Source: Fibrobacter sp. (GTDB lineage: Bacteria > Fibrobacterota > Fibrobacteria > Fibrobacterales > Fibrobacteraceae). Taken from it: DNA of 23,764 bases. The position numbers and the translations under genes were made by a program. The notes below the pieces were generated by a model that was not told where the DNA came from, made no database searches, and was given only the letters and a program-made list of their open reading frames with translations. Below are positions 12,285 to 20,605 of this stretch, piece after piece. The stretch lies in assembly GCA_017550445.1 (NCBI GenBank), contig JAFZOV010000123.1:1-23764 (forward strand), read 5' to 3'. Numbering within the stretch: position 1 is the stretch's first letter; each line of letters begins with the position of its first letter.

Positions 12285-15044
12285 TTAATGACGTACGATG
12301 TAGTGGCCTCTGGGGAGGCTCCGCATCGAGAATCCCTTATTGCGGCCTTCCACGTCAAAGATGCCCGTAGTTGCGGCTTTTCCACGACGGAGGGATGCGC
12401 CGGATATGCGTATGGTGTTTGTATCCGCAGGCGTTGCAGATGTATCGACGGACGGATCAACGACTTCCACGCCCAGCGTGTCGGCGGCGGATAGTTGCGT
12501 AGAATCCTCGAACAGTGTCACTCCCGCCACATCAAAGGCAATCTGGTCAAGGTTCGGAGCGCCCGCTTCTTCGAGCGATTTCAGATAAAGTACATTCAGG
12601 CCCGCCTTGAGGTTCACGCCCACCATCACGGAATCCCAGGTATCCCAATCGGCTGTTGGCTTGAACGTAAGCGAGCCAATCAGGTCGTCGTTCATCTTCA
12701 CCATGATGCGGCGTGTATCCGTCTTTCCATGTGCATAGCGCAGCACCATCGTCGCATTGTTGTAGGCCTTCGGCGAAACCAGATGGTAAATGCCGTAGCT
12801 GTCGAGGCTATTTTCGAAATCGTAGAAGCCTTCGCCACGGAAGTTTTCGTGGTTGTTGTTCGCCATGCCCTTCGCATCAGTAGGCACGGCAGCCTCGATA
12901 TCGCTTTTCACCGCAAGTGGCGCCGGTCCCGATTCTACAACGCTCAAAATCGTAATCGTTCCGCTGCGAGTCGCTTCCCCAAAGTCGGCGTTTCCGCCCT
13001 TCGTGGTAATCGTGTAGGTGAATTCGCCCTCGACAAGCGGGGTTCCGCTAAAGTAGAACGAGCTTGTAGATGCGTTCCAGGCCGCAGTCACGCCCGCCGG
13101 GAGCCCGTCAACCGAGCCGCCGTCGGCATGCTCAATCGCAAAGGTAAACGGAACAATCGAATCGCCCTTCACGATAACCTGGCTGCTGGAGCCTGCGCCC
13201 TGCTTGACTATCGCGGCAGCCTTCGGCGTATTGTCGCCAATCAGCGTAATGTCGGGTTTCGGGAACTTGCCCTTGTTGCCGTAAAGCCAGAAACCGAGAT
13301 GCGGCGGCTGGTTGTAGGCGGTATTCTGCCAGCTCATGCCGATGCGGTAAATCGGGTCGTGCGCGAGCGTATACATGCGATACACCGTCGGAATCGTCGT
13401 CGTGTAGATGTAAAGTTTCGAAGCGCCATCGTGCAGAATCACTTCTTCACGCCAGTCGCCCAGAATGTCTCCGCTGAAGTTCGGCGTCGCCTTGGTGGTA
13501 TTGCAGCTGTTGCCCTGCATCTGGAAGAACGTCTCGTTTTTGCCCTTGGAACTGTTCCACTTGCTGATGGTCGTATTGTCAAGGAGTTCATCGAGCAGGT
13601 CGCCGTCCCAGTAGATGCGGAAGTTGTACGCCGGACGGCTGGAACTCAGCACCTTGCCCTTTACGGTATAGGTATTCCAGTTGGCGGCAGACCAGAGTTC
13701 ATGCCCGCGATTCGTAGAATCCACGTCACCCGCGACACCGCGACCATTGTCGCCATCGCTCGTTTCGCTAAAGAGCAGTTTACCCGTGCGAGCGTCGTGC
13801 AGGTCATAACCATAAGGCTTTTCCTCGTGAACCTGCCACACTTCGAGGCCGTCATTATCCGGATCCAAGTCGCCCAGATGTATTGCATCGCCGTGACCCT
13901 TGCCGGTACGGTACATGAATTTGCCGTCGTGGTCTATGGCACAACTGCCTTCAATGATTTCATCAAAGCCGTCTCCGTCCACATCGCCTGCCGAAATATT
14001 GTGGTTCCCCTGACCGTAGCATTCCTGGCCGGAGGTTGCGGCGTTATAGTACCAGCGTTGCGTCAGGGATTTGCCATCCCAGTCATAAGCGGTAATCGCC
14101 ATGCGGGTGTAGTAGCCGCGCTGGAAAACCATGCTGGGTTTCTTGCCGTCAAGATACGCGTTTGTCGCAAGGAAACGGTCCACGCGGTTACCGTAGCTAT
14201 CGCCCCAGTTCTTAACCGTGCCGCGCCCCGGATTGTAATTGACTGTCGCCATTTCAAGGCCGGTTTCGCCGTTGAAAATCGTGAGGTATTCGTCGCCGGT
14301 CAAAATGTAGCCGTTGGAATTGCGATAATCGCTCGTGTGCGCCGCATTTGCCGCAGGTCCCTTGCTCAAGTACTTGCCGCTCGCATCCTTGGTGCCGGGC
14401 GCAGTCTTTACCGCCAGTTCCGCCTTGCCGTCGCTGTCGTAGTCACCCACGAGCATCTGCGTGTAGTGCGCACCTGCGCGGATGTTCACGCCCAAGTCAA
14501 TGCGCCAGAGTTTCTTGCCGCTCATCTTGTAGCAGTCAATGATGACATTGCCCGTCTTGCCTTTCTGGGAGTTGTCCTTGGAATTGCTCGGATCCCACTT
14601 GAGAATGAGTTCGAATTCGCCGTCGCCATCCACGTCGCCCACCGCGATATCGTTCGGGCTGTAGGTATAGTCGCTACCGCCTGCGGGCCTATCCAGGTTC
14701 ACCGTCAAATACTGGTCACTCCACACAGAAACCGCAGCATCTGCCGCCTGTTCCTTGCCGTTGATGACCGCTTTCACGGAATAGCGATTACTTGCCGTTC
14801 CCTTCGTGTCGGTATAGTTGCTCGCCTCCGTACCGGAAATACTCGCGATTTTTTCGCCGTCTCGGTACAGGTTGAAACTCGTCTCGGAGCCTTCGGTCCC
14901 GAGTACGCGCCAGCTGAGGAATACTCCCCCGCCAGTCTTTACCGCGACAAGCCCGCGATTCAGCCACTCCATCTGGCGGGCAGCATTCGCGGTGCCAAAG
15001 CCCATCAAAAGGGCCGTTCCCAAACAAATCCACTTCCTTTTCAT
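12285..15044 (-). CDS. Secreted PL11 rhamnogalacturonan lyase with CBM35-like module and sorting tail
   Basis: A 919-residue exported enzyme, similar in its core to YesW/YesX of Bacillus. It cleaves the rhamnogalacturonan-I backbone of pectin by beta-elimination. I start at 15044, with GAGG five bases upstream; the open frame extends 37 codons further. The signal peptide ends at Ala21 (GFGTANA). Residues about 22-110 are the N-terminal beta domain (ARQMEWLNRGLVAVKTGGG). The eight-bladed propeller spans about 115-620, with calcium-binding DxDxDG loops (VGDVDGDGE at 135-143, GDYDSDGKAE, GDVDGDGFDE) and WQNTAYNQPPHLGF near its end. An Ig-like segment, a CBM35/CBM6-like domain at about 715-840 and a C-terminal tail (SLPRGHYIVRH) follow. 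The GH54 gene lies 116 bases upstream on the same strand. Confidence 0.95.
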   Translation of the reverse strand: MKRKWICLGTALLMGFGTANAARQMEWLNRGLVAVKTGGGVFLSWRVLGTEGSETSFNLYRDGEKIASISGTEASNYTDTKGTASNRYSVKAVINGKEQAADAAVSVWSDQYLTVNLDRPAGGSDYTYSPNDIAVGDVDGDGEFELILKWDPSNSKDNSQKGKTGNVIIDCYKMSGKKLWRIDLGVNIRAGAHYTQMLVGDYDSDGKAELAVKTAPGTKDASGKYLSKGPAANAAHTSDYRNSNGYILTGDEYLTIFNGETGLEMATVNYNPGRGTVKNWGDSYGNRVDRFLATNAYLDGKKPSMVFQRGYYTRMAITAYDWDGKSLTQRWYYNAATSGQECYGQGNHNISAGDVDGDGFDEIIEGSCAIDHDGKFMYRTGKGHGDAIHLGDLDPDNDGLEVWQVHEEKPYGYDLHDARTGKLLFSETSDGDNGRGVAGDVDSTNRGHELWSAANWNTYTVKGKVLSSSRPAYNFRIYWDGDLLDELLDNTTISKWNSSKGKNETFFQMQGNSCNTTKATPNFSGDILGDWREEVILHDGASKLYIYTTTIPTVYRMYTLAHDPIYRIGMSWQNTAYNQPPHLGFWLYGNKGKFPKPDITLIGDNTPKAAAIVKQGAGSSSQVIVKGDSIVPFTFAIEHADGGSVDGLPAGVTAAWNASTSSFYFSGTPLVEGEFTYTITTKGGNADFGEATRSGTITILSVVESGPAPLAVKSDIEAAVPTDAKGMANNNHENFRGEGFYDFENSLDSYGIYHLVSPKAYNNATMVLRYAHGKTDTRRIMVKMNDDLIGSLTFKPTADWDTWDSVMVGVNLKAGLNVLYLKSLEEAGAPNLDQIAFDVAGVTLFEDSTQLSAADTLGVEVVDPSVDTSATPADTNTIRISGASLRRGKAATTGIFDVEGRNKGFSMRSLPRGHYIVRH

Positions 15045-15140
15045 CATTTCCTCGCTGATGTTGGAACCCCGCACCACCGGGGCCTCGACATATAATATAT
15101 GCCCCGCCAGCCCAAAAGGTAATAGCAGGGCAAATTTCCA

Positions 15141-15156
15141 GTTGTCCGTGGACAAC
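15141..15156. promoter_or_regulatory. Palindrome GTTGTCC-N2-GGACAAC upstream of the PL11 gene
   Basis: A perfect 7+7 inverted repeat with a two-base centre, about 45 bases upstream of a TATAAT-like sequence (15091-15100) and 97 from the lyase ATG. An equal palindrome with centre AT lies upstream of the last gene (22984-22999). It begins five bases after the GH54 stop. Confidence 0.55.
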
Positions 15157-15160
15157 AGGC

Positions 15161-16723
15161 CTATTCTGCGATTTTCACCTTAAAAAAGCCTTTTTTCGCA
15201 TTCATAGGCTTTGCAATATACACACCCTTCTGAAGATTCTTTGCCTTTAACCGAGTCTGCAAATCGGCAGCGGTCGATTCAATTTCGGCGACCAGAACGC
15301 CTTGCAGGCTGAAAATGCGGAATTTCGTGGGTGCTGTTGCGAAGTTGACCGAACCCATTGACCAATCCGCAAAACCGATCGTCTGGTCAGGTTTTGCAAT
15401 AACCGAGAGTGAGTCGCTCGCCGTCATTTCATCGTCATCATAGACAACTGCAATCAACTTGTGCACACCTTCCGTGGCAATCGTCCAGTCAAATTCATAA
15501 GGAGCATTCCATTCCGAATGAATCAGACTGTCGTTGTCAAAGAAGTCGATGTGACTCACGGAACCGTCTTCGTCGGATGCATTGACCACGACAAGGATCT
15601 TTTCGCCAACAGTTACAGAATCCACGTACTTGCCCGAGAAAGCAACCATCGGCGGTACAGGATTGGCAGGAGCTTCCTTGCGGCCATAACCTGCGGCGGC
15701 GATGTTTTTCTGAACCAAATCGTCGACGGAATCGGGCGGGCAACCGATGGTCATCACGCCTTCGAAGAATGTTCCCGCGCCACCATCGCTGCCATCTCCG
15801 CCATTACCGAGCACAATCGCGCCCTGGAGTTTGCGCGGACTATACCCCCGTTTGCGTTTGCCATCCCAAACGGTCGTGAGTTTTTCCTGCTGTGCATCGG
15901 CCCCTTTCAACTTGAAAGTACCGTCATTTGGACCCTTGAGCATTGCCGTCACGAAATCAGCTACAAACGAATAAGCAGTCGGCCACGGTGTCGTGTGCGT
16001 CTTGCCCCACAAATAACCGGCATCGTCGCCCTTGAATACGCCATCTTCCAAGTCGGCGGCCACCCACGGGCCATTCCCCTGACCATAACCGCCCCACTCC
16101 ACGTCGCTACCGAAATAGACCGCTTCCATGGTACCCGGGCCGTCATCGTTACCCGTCGTTTCCACGTTGCCGTAATTGAAACAGCACTTGTCGTTGTAAT
16201 GGCGACCGTCAACCACCATGTACATGGCTTCCGCCTCGTCGCCCGTCGCCACGCCGTTCGTCTTGTTGTTGCGATAACCGATAGTTGACCACGCATCGCG
16301 ATAGATTCCATAGACCTTGTGTCCATTCATGTAAATGGGGGCCTTATTTGCAACGGCCTCCTTGCCGCCATTCTTGAGCCAAAAAACCACCGGCGACTTT
16401 ACCAAATCGTTCTTGTAAGAGGACTGGTCGTAAAGAATCGAAATCGTGCAGGAACTACCTGCGCAGAACTGGTCCTGAAGCGCCGTATTTGCGTACCCGC
16501 CCGCACTTTCTACCGGGATATCCTTAAGCTGACCATCGGCACGACGCACTTGGTAAAGGGCCCCATTGTAATCGCCGAACAGCGCACGAGTGGTGCTGTG
16601 GGCAGCCACGCAGGGTGTCCCTGCCTTGGCGTAAATGTCGCATGGGCCTTCTTTTGCGTTTGTCGCAATTGTTATAACCGCGCACAAGGCGATAACTGAG
16701 GCTGGTTTGATACCAAATAACAT
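15161..16723 (-). CDS. Secreted GH54 alpha-L-arabinofuranosidase with Ig-like domain
   Basis: A 520-residue exported enzyme that should release terminal arabinose from arabinan or arabinoxylan. The signal peptide ends near residue 23. Residues 25-345 are the GH54 catalytic domain: it opens GPCDIYAKAGTPCVAAHSTTRALFG, with paired cysteines 28/38 and 87/92 and the adjacent Cys180-Cys181, matching the vicinal disulfide known in the Aspergillus enzyme. By homology Glu226 (VAADLEDG) is the likely nucleophile and Asp310 (GNGGDGSDGG) the likely acid. Instead of the fungal CBM42 there is an Ig-like domain at about 355-445 (ASDEDGSVSHIDFFDNDSL) and a sorting tail (LQKGVYIAKPMN). AAGGAG precedes the ATG. 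It is transcribed divergently from the GH43 gene, across a region with two copies of a shared operator-like repeat. Confidence 0.93.
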   Translation of the reverse strand: MLFGIKPASVIALCAVITIATNAKEGPCDIYAKAGTPCVAAHSTTRALFGDYNGALYQVRRADGQLKDIPVESAGGYANTALQDQFCAGSSCTISILYDQSSYKNDLVKSPVVFWLKNGGKEAVANKAPIYMNGHKVYGIYRDAWSTIGYRNNKTNGVATGDEAEAMYMVVDGRHYNDKCCFNYGNVETTGNDDGPGTMEAVYFGSDVEWGGYGQGNGPWVAADLEDGVFKGDDAGYLWGKTHTTPWPTAYSFVADFVTAMLKGPNDGTFKLKGADAQQEKLTTVWDGKRKRGYSPRKLQGAIVLGNGGDGSDGGAGTFFEGVMTIGCPPDSVDDLVQKNIAAAGYGRKEAPANPVPPMVAFSGKYVDSVTVGEKILVVVNASDEDGSVSHIDFFDNDSLIHSEWNAPYEFDWTIATEGVHKLIAVVYDDDEMTASDSLSVIAKPDQTIGFADWSMGSVNFATAPTKFRIFSLQGVLVAEIESTAADLQTRLKAKNLQKGVYIAKPMNAKKGFFKVKIAE

Positions 16724-16793
16724 AAAAACTCCTTTTTTGCAATCTACAATCTATTCTGAATCATCAAAAAAAAATCAACACGTCACAAAAACA

Positions 16794-16814
16794 CCTTTGT
16801 ACTTTTTACAAAGG
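16794..16814. promoter_or_regulatory. Operator-like inverted repeat, copy 1 (CCTTTGTA-N5-TACAAAGG)
   Basis: A perfect 8+8 inverted repeat with a five-base centre in the divergent GH54/GH43 intergenic region. Its near edge is 71 bases upstream of the GH54 ATG. Same geometry as copies at 16834-16854 and 21526-21546. Confidence 0.65.
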
Positions 16815-16833
16815 CCAACTTAAAGCAAAAAGG

Positions 16834-16854
16834 GCATTGTATCATGTACAATGG
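16834..16854. promoter_or_regulatory. Operator-like inverted repeat, copy 2 (CATTGTA-N5-TACAATG)
   Basis: A perfect 7+7 inverted repeat (16835-16853) with a five-base centre, 40 bases from copy 1 centre to centre, so about four helical turns. It is centred about 63 bases before the predicted GH43 transcription start, an activator-like distance. Confidence 0.65.
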
Positions 16855-16871
16855 CATTTTTCTTGGCAATC

Positions 16872-16900
16872 TTGGTTCAAGGCTCCTAAAAACCTATATC
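16872..16900 (+). promoter_or_regulatory. Promoter of the GH43 gene
   Basis: TTGGTT at 16872-16877, a 17-base spacer and TATATC at 16895-16900. Imperfect boxes fit an activated promoter. GGAG and the ATG follow about 35 bases later. Confidence 0.5.
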
Positions 16901-16941
16901 TCACATTGGAGACGTGTGGTTAGCAAAAAAGGAGCCTCGCT

Positions 16942-19266
16942 ATGAAAAAGAGCATAATGATTTCAGCCGCTTTCTGGATGGCTGTTTCGGCAGCATCGTT
17001 GAATGCGGCAACAGTGGCAAATCCGCTGATTTATGCGGATGTTCCCGACATTTCGGTGATGCGCGTCGAAAATAAATATTATATGGTAAGTACCACGATG
17101 CACTTGAATCCGGGCGCTCCGATTATGGAATCGACCGACTTGGCAAATTGGCGCACCATCAATTACGCGCACCAGAAGTTGGGCGACAACGACATGCTGA
17201 ACCTCGCCAACGGCAAAAGTACATACGGCGACGGCTCCTGGGCATCAAGCATTCGCTACAAAGACGGCGTCTATTACGTACTCACGCCGGGGCGTTCCAC
17301 CAACAAGACGCACTTGTACCGCACCAAGGATATTGTAAACGGTCCATGGACCGAAACGCTTTTGCCTTTCTATCACGACCCTTCGCTACACCTAGAAGAT
17401 GACGGGCGTGCGTTCATCATTTACGGAAACACGAACATCAGCATTATCGAGCTGAACGCCGACATGACAGGTATTAAGCAGGGTGGCATGAACAAGGTGC
17501 TTGTTCGCGACCCCGCCGCACAAGTGGCCGGCAACGACTTTTGGCTTCGCGCCGAAGGTAGCCATCTTGAAAAAATCAACGGGATGTATTACCTATTCAA
17601 CATTTGCTCCCCAGCTTCGCATGGCCGAACTGAAATTGTTTTCAGAAGCAAGACTCTCGACGGCAATTACGAAGGTCGCATTTTCTTGCAGGATCAGGGA
17701 GTCGCTCAAGGCAACATTTTTGACACGCCTGATGGCAAATGGTACGCCATGCTGTTCCAAGATTGCGGTGCAGTCGGTCGCGTTCCGTGGCTGATGCCGA
17801 TGAAATGGGTCGATGGCTGGCCCGTTGTCGAAGGCGGTAAAGCTCCCAAAACAATTGAACTTCCGAATGGTCAAATGCCGGGCTACAACATGGTGACCTC
17901 CGATGAATTTGAAGAAGATAAGTTACCGCTCGAATGGGAATGGAATCACAATCCCGATAACGCTCACTGGAGTCTTTCGGCACGCAAGGGCTTTATGCGA
18001 ATCACAACAGGCCGCGTGGACGCAAACATTATGAACGTACGTAACCAGCTTGGGCAACGCACTTTCGGTCCCAAGAGCTCTGCATGGATTTCGATGGACG
18101 TGAGCAACATGAAGGATGGCGATATTGCGGGCATCAGTGCCTTCCAAAAGAATTACGGCTATATCGCCGTGAAAATGAACGGCAACGAAAAGAAATTCAT
18201 CATGGTGAATGCCGGTGGCGGAAACCCGTCCGAAGTAGCATCGGCACCGCTGAGCGGGAACACTGCCTACCTCCGCATCGATTGCGATTTTACAAACAAG
18301 ACGGATAAAGCGACATTCCATTACAGCACCGACGGAAAATCTTGGAAGCAGCTCGGCAACACGCTTTCGATGTCCTACACCATTCCGCACTTTATGGGAT
18401 ACCGTTTCCAAATGTTCAACCAAGCAACAAAAGCAGCAGGCGGTTATGTGGACTTTGATTGGTTCAAAATCGGCAACGACATCAACAGCGAAATTTGGCT
18501 GAATGCCGCACAAGATACCACGCCGCAAACACCATACGCCGAAGAAGGTAAAGAAGCAAAGCCAATCGCCCTCCCCGGAATCATTCAGGCTGAAAACTAT
18601 GATGTAGGCGGCCAGAACAAATCCTATTACGACAGCGATTTTGAAAACAACGGCGGAGAATACCGCAAAGATGCCGTTGACATTGTGAAAATCGATTGCG
18701 AAGCCGATGCAGCAAATTCTGGAGTTTCGTCAAATGCGAATGGATGCTTCGCCCTAGGCTACACCAATGTAGGCGAATGGCTCGAATACACCGTAAACGT
18801 GACCGAAGCTAAGGAATACGCACTCCAGGTACGTGTTGCAAGCGGCTCGGAAGCATCCAGTTTCATACTCTCGATCGATGAAAAAATCGCCTCCGACACC
18901 ATTAAAATTCCGAAGGGCGACGATTGGGACTCTTACTCCATTATTGACGGCGGCAAAATCAAACTGGAAAAAGGCGAACATATTCTCCGCCTCGCCATTA
19001 CCGGCAGCTACGCCAACATCGACTGGATAAACATCGGCGAAGAAATCAAGGAGCCAGATGACAAAACGGGACTTGTTGTTAATCACATGGACCGAGCAAC
19101 CCCGCAGAAATACCGCATATTCGATTTGCAAGGATCTTACCTCGGCACAGTCTTTGCAAGCTCCAACCAAATGGTCCAACAAGTCAAAGCCCTAGTGAAA
19201 GAAAACGGAATTTACCTAGTCAAAGGCTCCAGCGGCAGGACAACCAAGGTCCGCATAACGGAATAA
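16942..19266 (+). CDS. Secreted GH43 glycosidase with CBM6 and sorting tail
   Basis: A 774-residue exported enzyme, probably a beta-xylosidase or alpha-L-arabinofuranosidase acting on arabinan or xylan side chains. The signal peptide ends at Ala22/Ala23. Residues about 25-310 form the five-bladed GH43 propeller: Asp36 (ADVPDISV) is the likely base, Asp146 (FYHDPSLH) the pKa modulator and Glu205 (LRAEGSHLEK) the acid. A concanavalin-like GH43 C-terminal domain follows at about 315-515 (YNMVTSDEFEEDKLPLEWEWNHNPDN in two pieces), then CBM6 at about 545-700 (IQAENYDVGG ... GYTNVGEWLEY ... IDWINIG). The last 60 residues are a sorting-type tail (KENGIYLVKGSSGRTTKVRITE in part). The subfamily is not certain. 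GGAG precedes the ATG. It is divergent from the GH54 gene and shares its regulatory region. Confidence 0.92.
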   Translation: MKKSIMISAAFWMAVSAASLNAATVANPLIYADVPDISVMRVENKYYMVSTTMHLNPGAPIMESTDLANWRTINYAHQKLGDNDMLNLANGKSTYGDGSWASSIRYKDGVYYVLTPGRSTNKTHLYRTKDIVNGPWTETLLPFYHDPSLHLEDDGRAFIIYGNTNISIIELNADMTGIKQGGMNKVLVRDPAAQVAGNDFWLRAEGSHLEKINGMYYLFNICSPASHGRTEIVFRSKTLDGNYEGRIFLQDQGVAQGNIFDTPDGKWYAMLFQDCGAVGRVPWLMPMKWVDGWPVVEGGKAPKTIELPNGQMPGYNMVTSDEFEEDKLPLEWEWNHNPDNAHWSLSARKGFMRITTGRVDANIMNVRNQLGQRTFGPKSSAWISMDVSNMKDGDIAGISAFQKNYGYIAVKMNGNEKKFIMVNAGGGNPSEVASAPLSGNTAYLRIDCDFTNKTDKATFHYSTDGKSWKQLGNTLSMSYTIPHFMGYRFQMFNQATKAAGGYVDFDWFKIGNDINSEIWLNAAQDTTPQTPYAEEGKEAKPIALPGIIQAENYDVGGQNKSYYDSDFENNGGEYRKDAVDIVKIDCEADAANSGVSSNANGCFALGYTNVGEWLEYTVNVTEAKEYALQVRVASGSEASSFILSIDEKIASDTIKIPKGDDWDSYSIIDGGKIKLEKGEHILRLAITGSYANIDWINIGEEIKEPDDKTGLVVNHMDRATPQKYRIFDLQGSYLGTVFASSNQMVQQVKALVKENGIYLVKGSSGRTTKVRITE

Positions 19267-19284
19267 CTTACAACTCCACACTCC

Positions 19285-19320
19285 AAAAAAAACTCCTGTC
19301 TGGCACAAGCTGGGCAGGAG
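19285..19320 (-). terminator. Terminator of the second lipoprotein gene (convergent with GH43)
   Basis: CTCCTGTCTGGC and GCTGGGCAGGAG (19293-19320) pair over 12 bp with a four-base loop. On the minus strand eight Ts follow. In the plus direction only GTTATTT follows, so it mainly ends the minus-strand unit. Confidence 0.8.
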
Positions 19321-19335
19321 GTTATTTCACAGAAA

Positions 19336-19363
19336 ATCCCGTCTCGAAACATCGAAGCGGGAT
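19336..19363 (+). terminator. Weak terminator after the GH43 gene
   Basis: ATCCCG/CGGGAT outer stem and TCGA/TCGA inner stem with an AACA loop, followed by AATTTAT. It has no long T run, so termination is only plausible. Confidence 0.4.
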
Positions 19364-19390
19364 AATTTATCTCAACTTTCTGGTAGAATA

Positions 19391-20605
19391 TTACTTCAAA
19401 TCACTAGGCTTTATACCATAGAGTTTGATATCGTCAATCCAGATTTCAGCTTCGCCGTAGGTCGCTATTGTCAAGGTTGTGACCTTTTGACTTACCAGTT
19501 CCCAGCCCAAATTCGCCCAAGAGCTATCGCCCGCAATAAAGTCGGAGGGGCGAACTACCTTGCGAATCCAAGCATCAACATCGTTGCGACCTGCCGCAGA
19601 ATCCACTTTCAAGGTGTCGTAATATATTGCCTTCCCATTAAAAGTCGAATCGCCGAGAGATTCCATCGCTAAAGAGTATCGTCCTTTCCCGCGAACATAA
19701 AATTCTACAGAGTCGAGCCCCTGCATATCACACGGCGTATCGGAATGGCAAATAAAAATACCAAAGAACGCCCACCGACCCGTCGGAGAATTGCTCGTCC
19801 AGTGGTACGCCGTACCTTCACGGCCAGCACCCGCCTCAACAAAACCTTCTTCCGAAGTTTCGGGAGTCGGAGTGGATTCTACCGTAGAATCCGAGACCGC
19901 AAAATAGCCCGTACCCTCAAGCGCAGGGGCATTGAGGCTGGCATTGAAACCATTCTCGAAATTGATAATTTCAACTTCATTACTTTCTTCAACACGAATA
20001 TCAATTTGTGTATCCCCATCTGGAACAACTGTCACCTCAGTTTCAATTACTGAATCCGCCATCAAAACACGCAACTTGTATTCTGCAGGAGCCAGCGAAT
20101 CAATATGGAAATTACAGGAATCGTCTGTCAAAACAAGACGATCCGTTCCATAGATTTGCACCCAGACATTGCCAGAACTTTCCAAGCAATCAGTTTTTCC
20201 GGATATACTCCCCAAATCTTCCATGACTAGATCCATCGTCGCTACAGAATCATCCGAAACATCCAATAATGCGCTTGGAATCTTTCTAAAAACGCCCTGC
20301 CCTTCGGCCAACAACTCAAGCGTAAATGTGTCCGCCTGGAATGGCAAGGAATCAATGGCGAATTGACCCAGCGAATCACCAATCACCATCATTTGGGGCG
20401 TTTCAAAAATATCGCTAAAATCGCGGACATACGAAAGCGGACGCAGCGTGGCCACACGGCGAGCAACCGGAGTTTCATCTTGATAGGTAACTGTAATCAG
20501 CAACGCATTTTCCGTTTCGACCGTAGTGTAGCCTGCCACATCGTCGTTAGAGCAGGCAATCAAGGAAAAGGCGATTGCAGAAAGCAAAGGTAAATACGAT
20601 TTCAT
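19391..20605 (-). CDS. Lipoprotein coupled to the second TIGR02147-type regulator, with sugar-binding-like C-terminus
   Basis: A 404-residue predicted lipoprotein with lipobox LIAC (Cys18) followed by SNDDVAGY. The N-terminal half holds two beta-sandwich repeats like carboxypeptidase regulatory domains (SLPFQADTFTLELLAEG; SLAPAEYKLRVLMADS). From about residue 213 (IINFENGFNASLN) to the end lies a jelly-roll-like domain reminiscent of CBM11/CIA30-type galactose-binding folds, closing with EIWIDDIKLYGI. A carbohydrate-sensing or binding role at the cell surface is my inference. The ATG overlaps the regulator's stop by four bases (ATGA), so the two are translationally coupled. It has no sorting tail and no enzyme motif. 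The unit ends at the 12-bp terminator at 19285-19320. Confidence 0.82.
   Translation of the reverse strand: MKSYLPLLSAIAFSLIACSNDDVAGYTTVETENALLITVTYQDETPVARRVATLRPLSYVRDFSDIFETPQMMVIGDSLGQFAIDSLPFQADTFTLELLAEGQGVFRKIPSALLDVSDDSVATMDLVMEDLGSISGKTDCLESSGNVWVQIYGTDRLVLTDDSCNFHIDSLAPAEYKLRVLMADSVIETEVTVVPDGDTQIDIRVEESNEVEIINFENGFNASLNAPALEGTGYFAVSDSTVESTPTPETSEEGFVEAGAGREGTAYHWTSNSPTGRWAFFGIFICHSDTPCDMQGLDSVEFYVRGKGRYSLAMESLGDSTFNGKAIYYDTLKVDSAAGRNDVDAWIRKVVRPSDFIAGDSSWANLGWELVSQKVTTLTIATYGEAEIWIDDIKLYGIKPSDLK

Noticed and set aside
12495..15095. 866-codon open frame on the plus strand, antisense to the PL11 lyase
   Set aside because: It is a shadow of the lyase gene: no domain, no ribosome-binding site, and an Arg/His/Val/Ala-biased composition typical of an antisense frame of GC-rich coding DNA.
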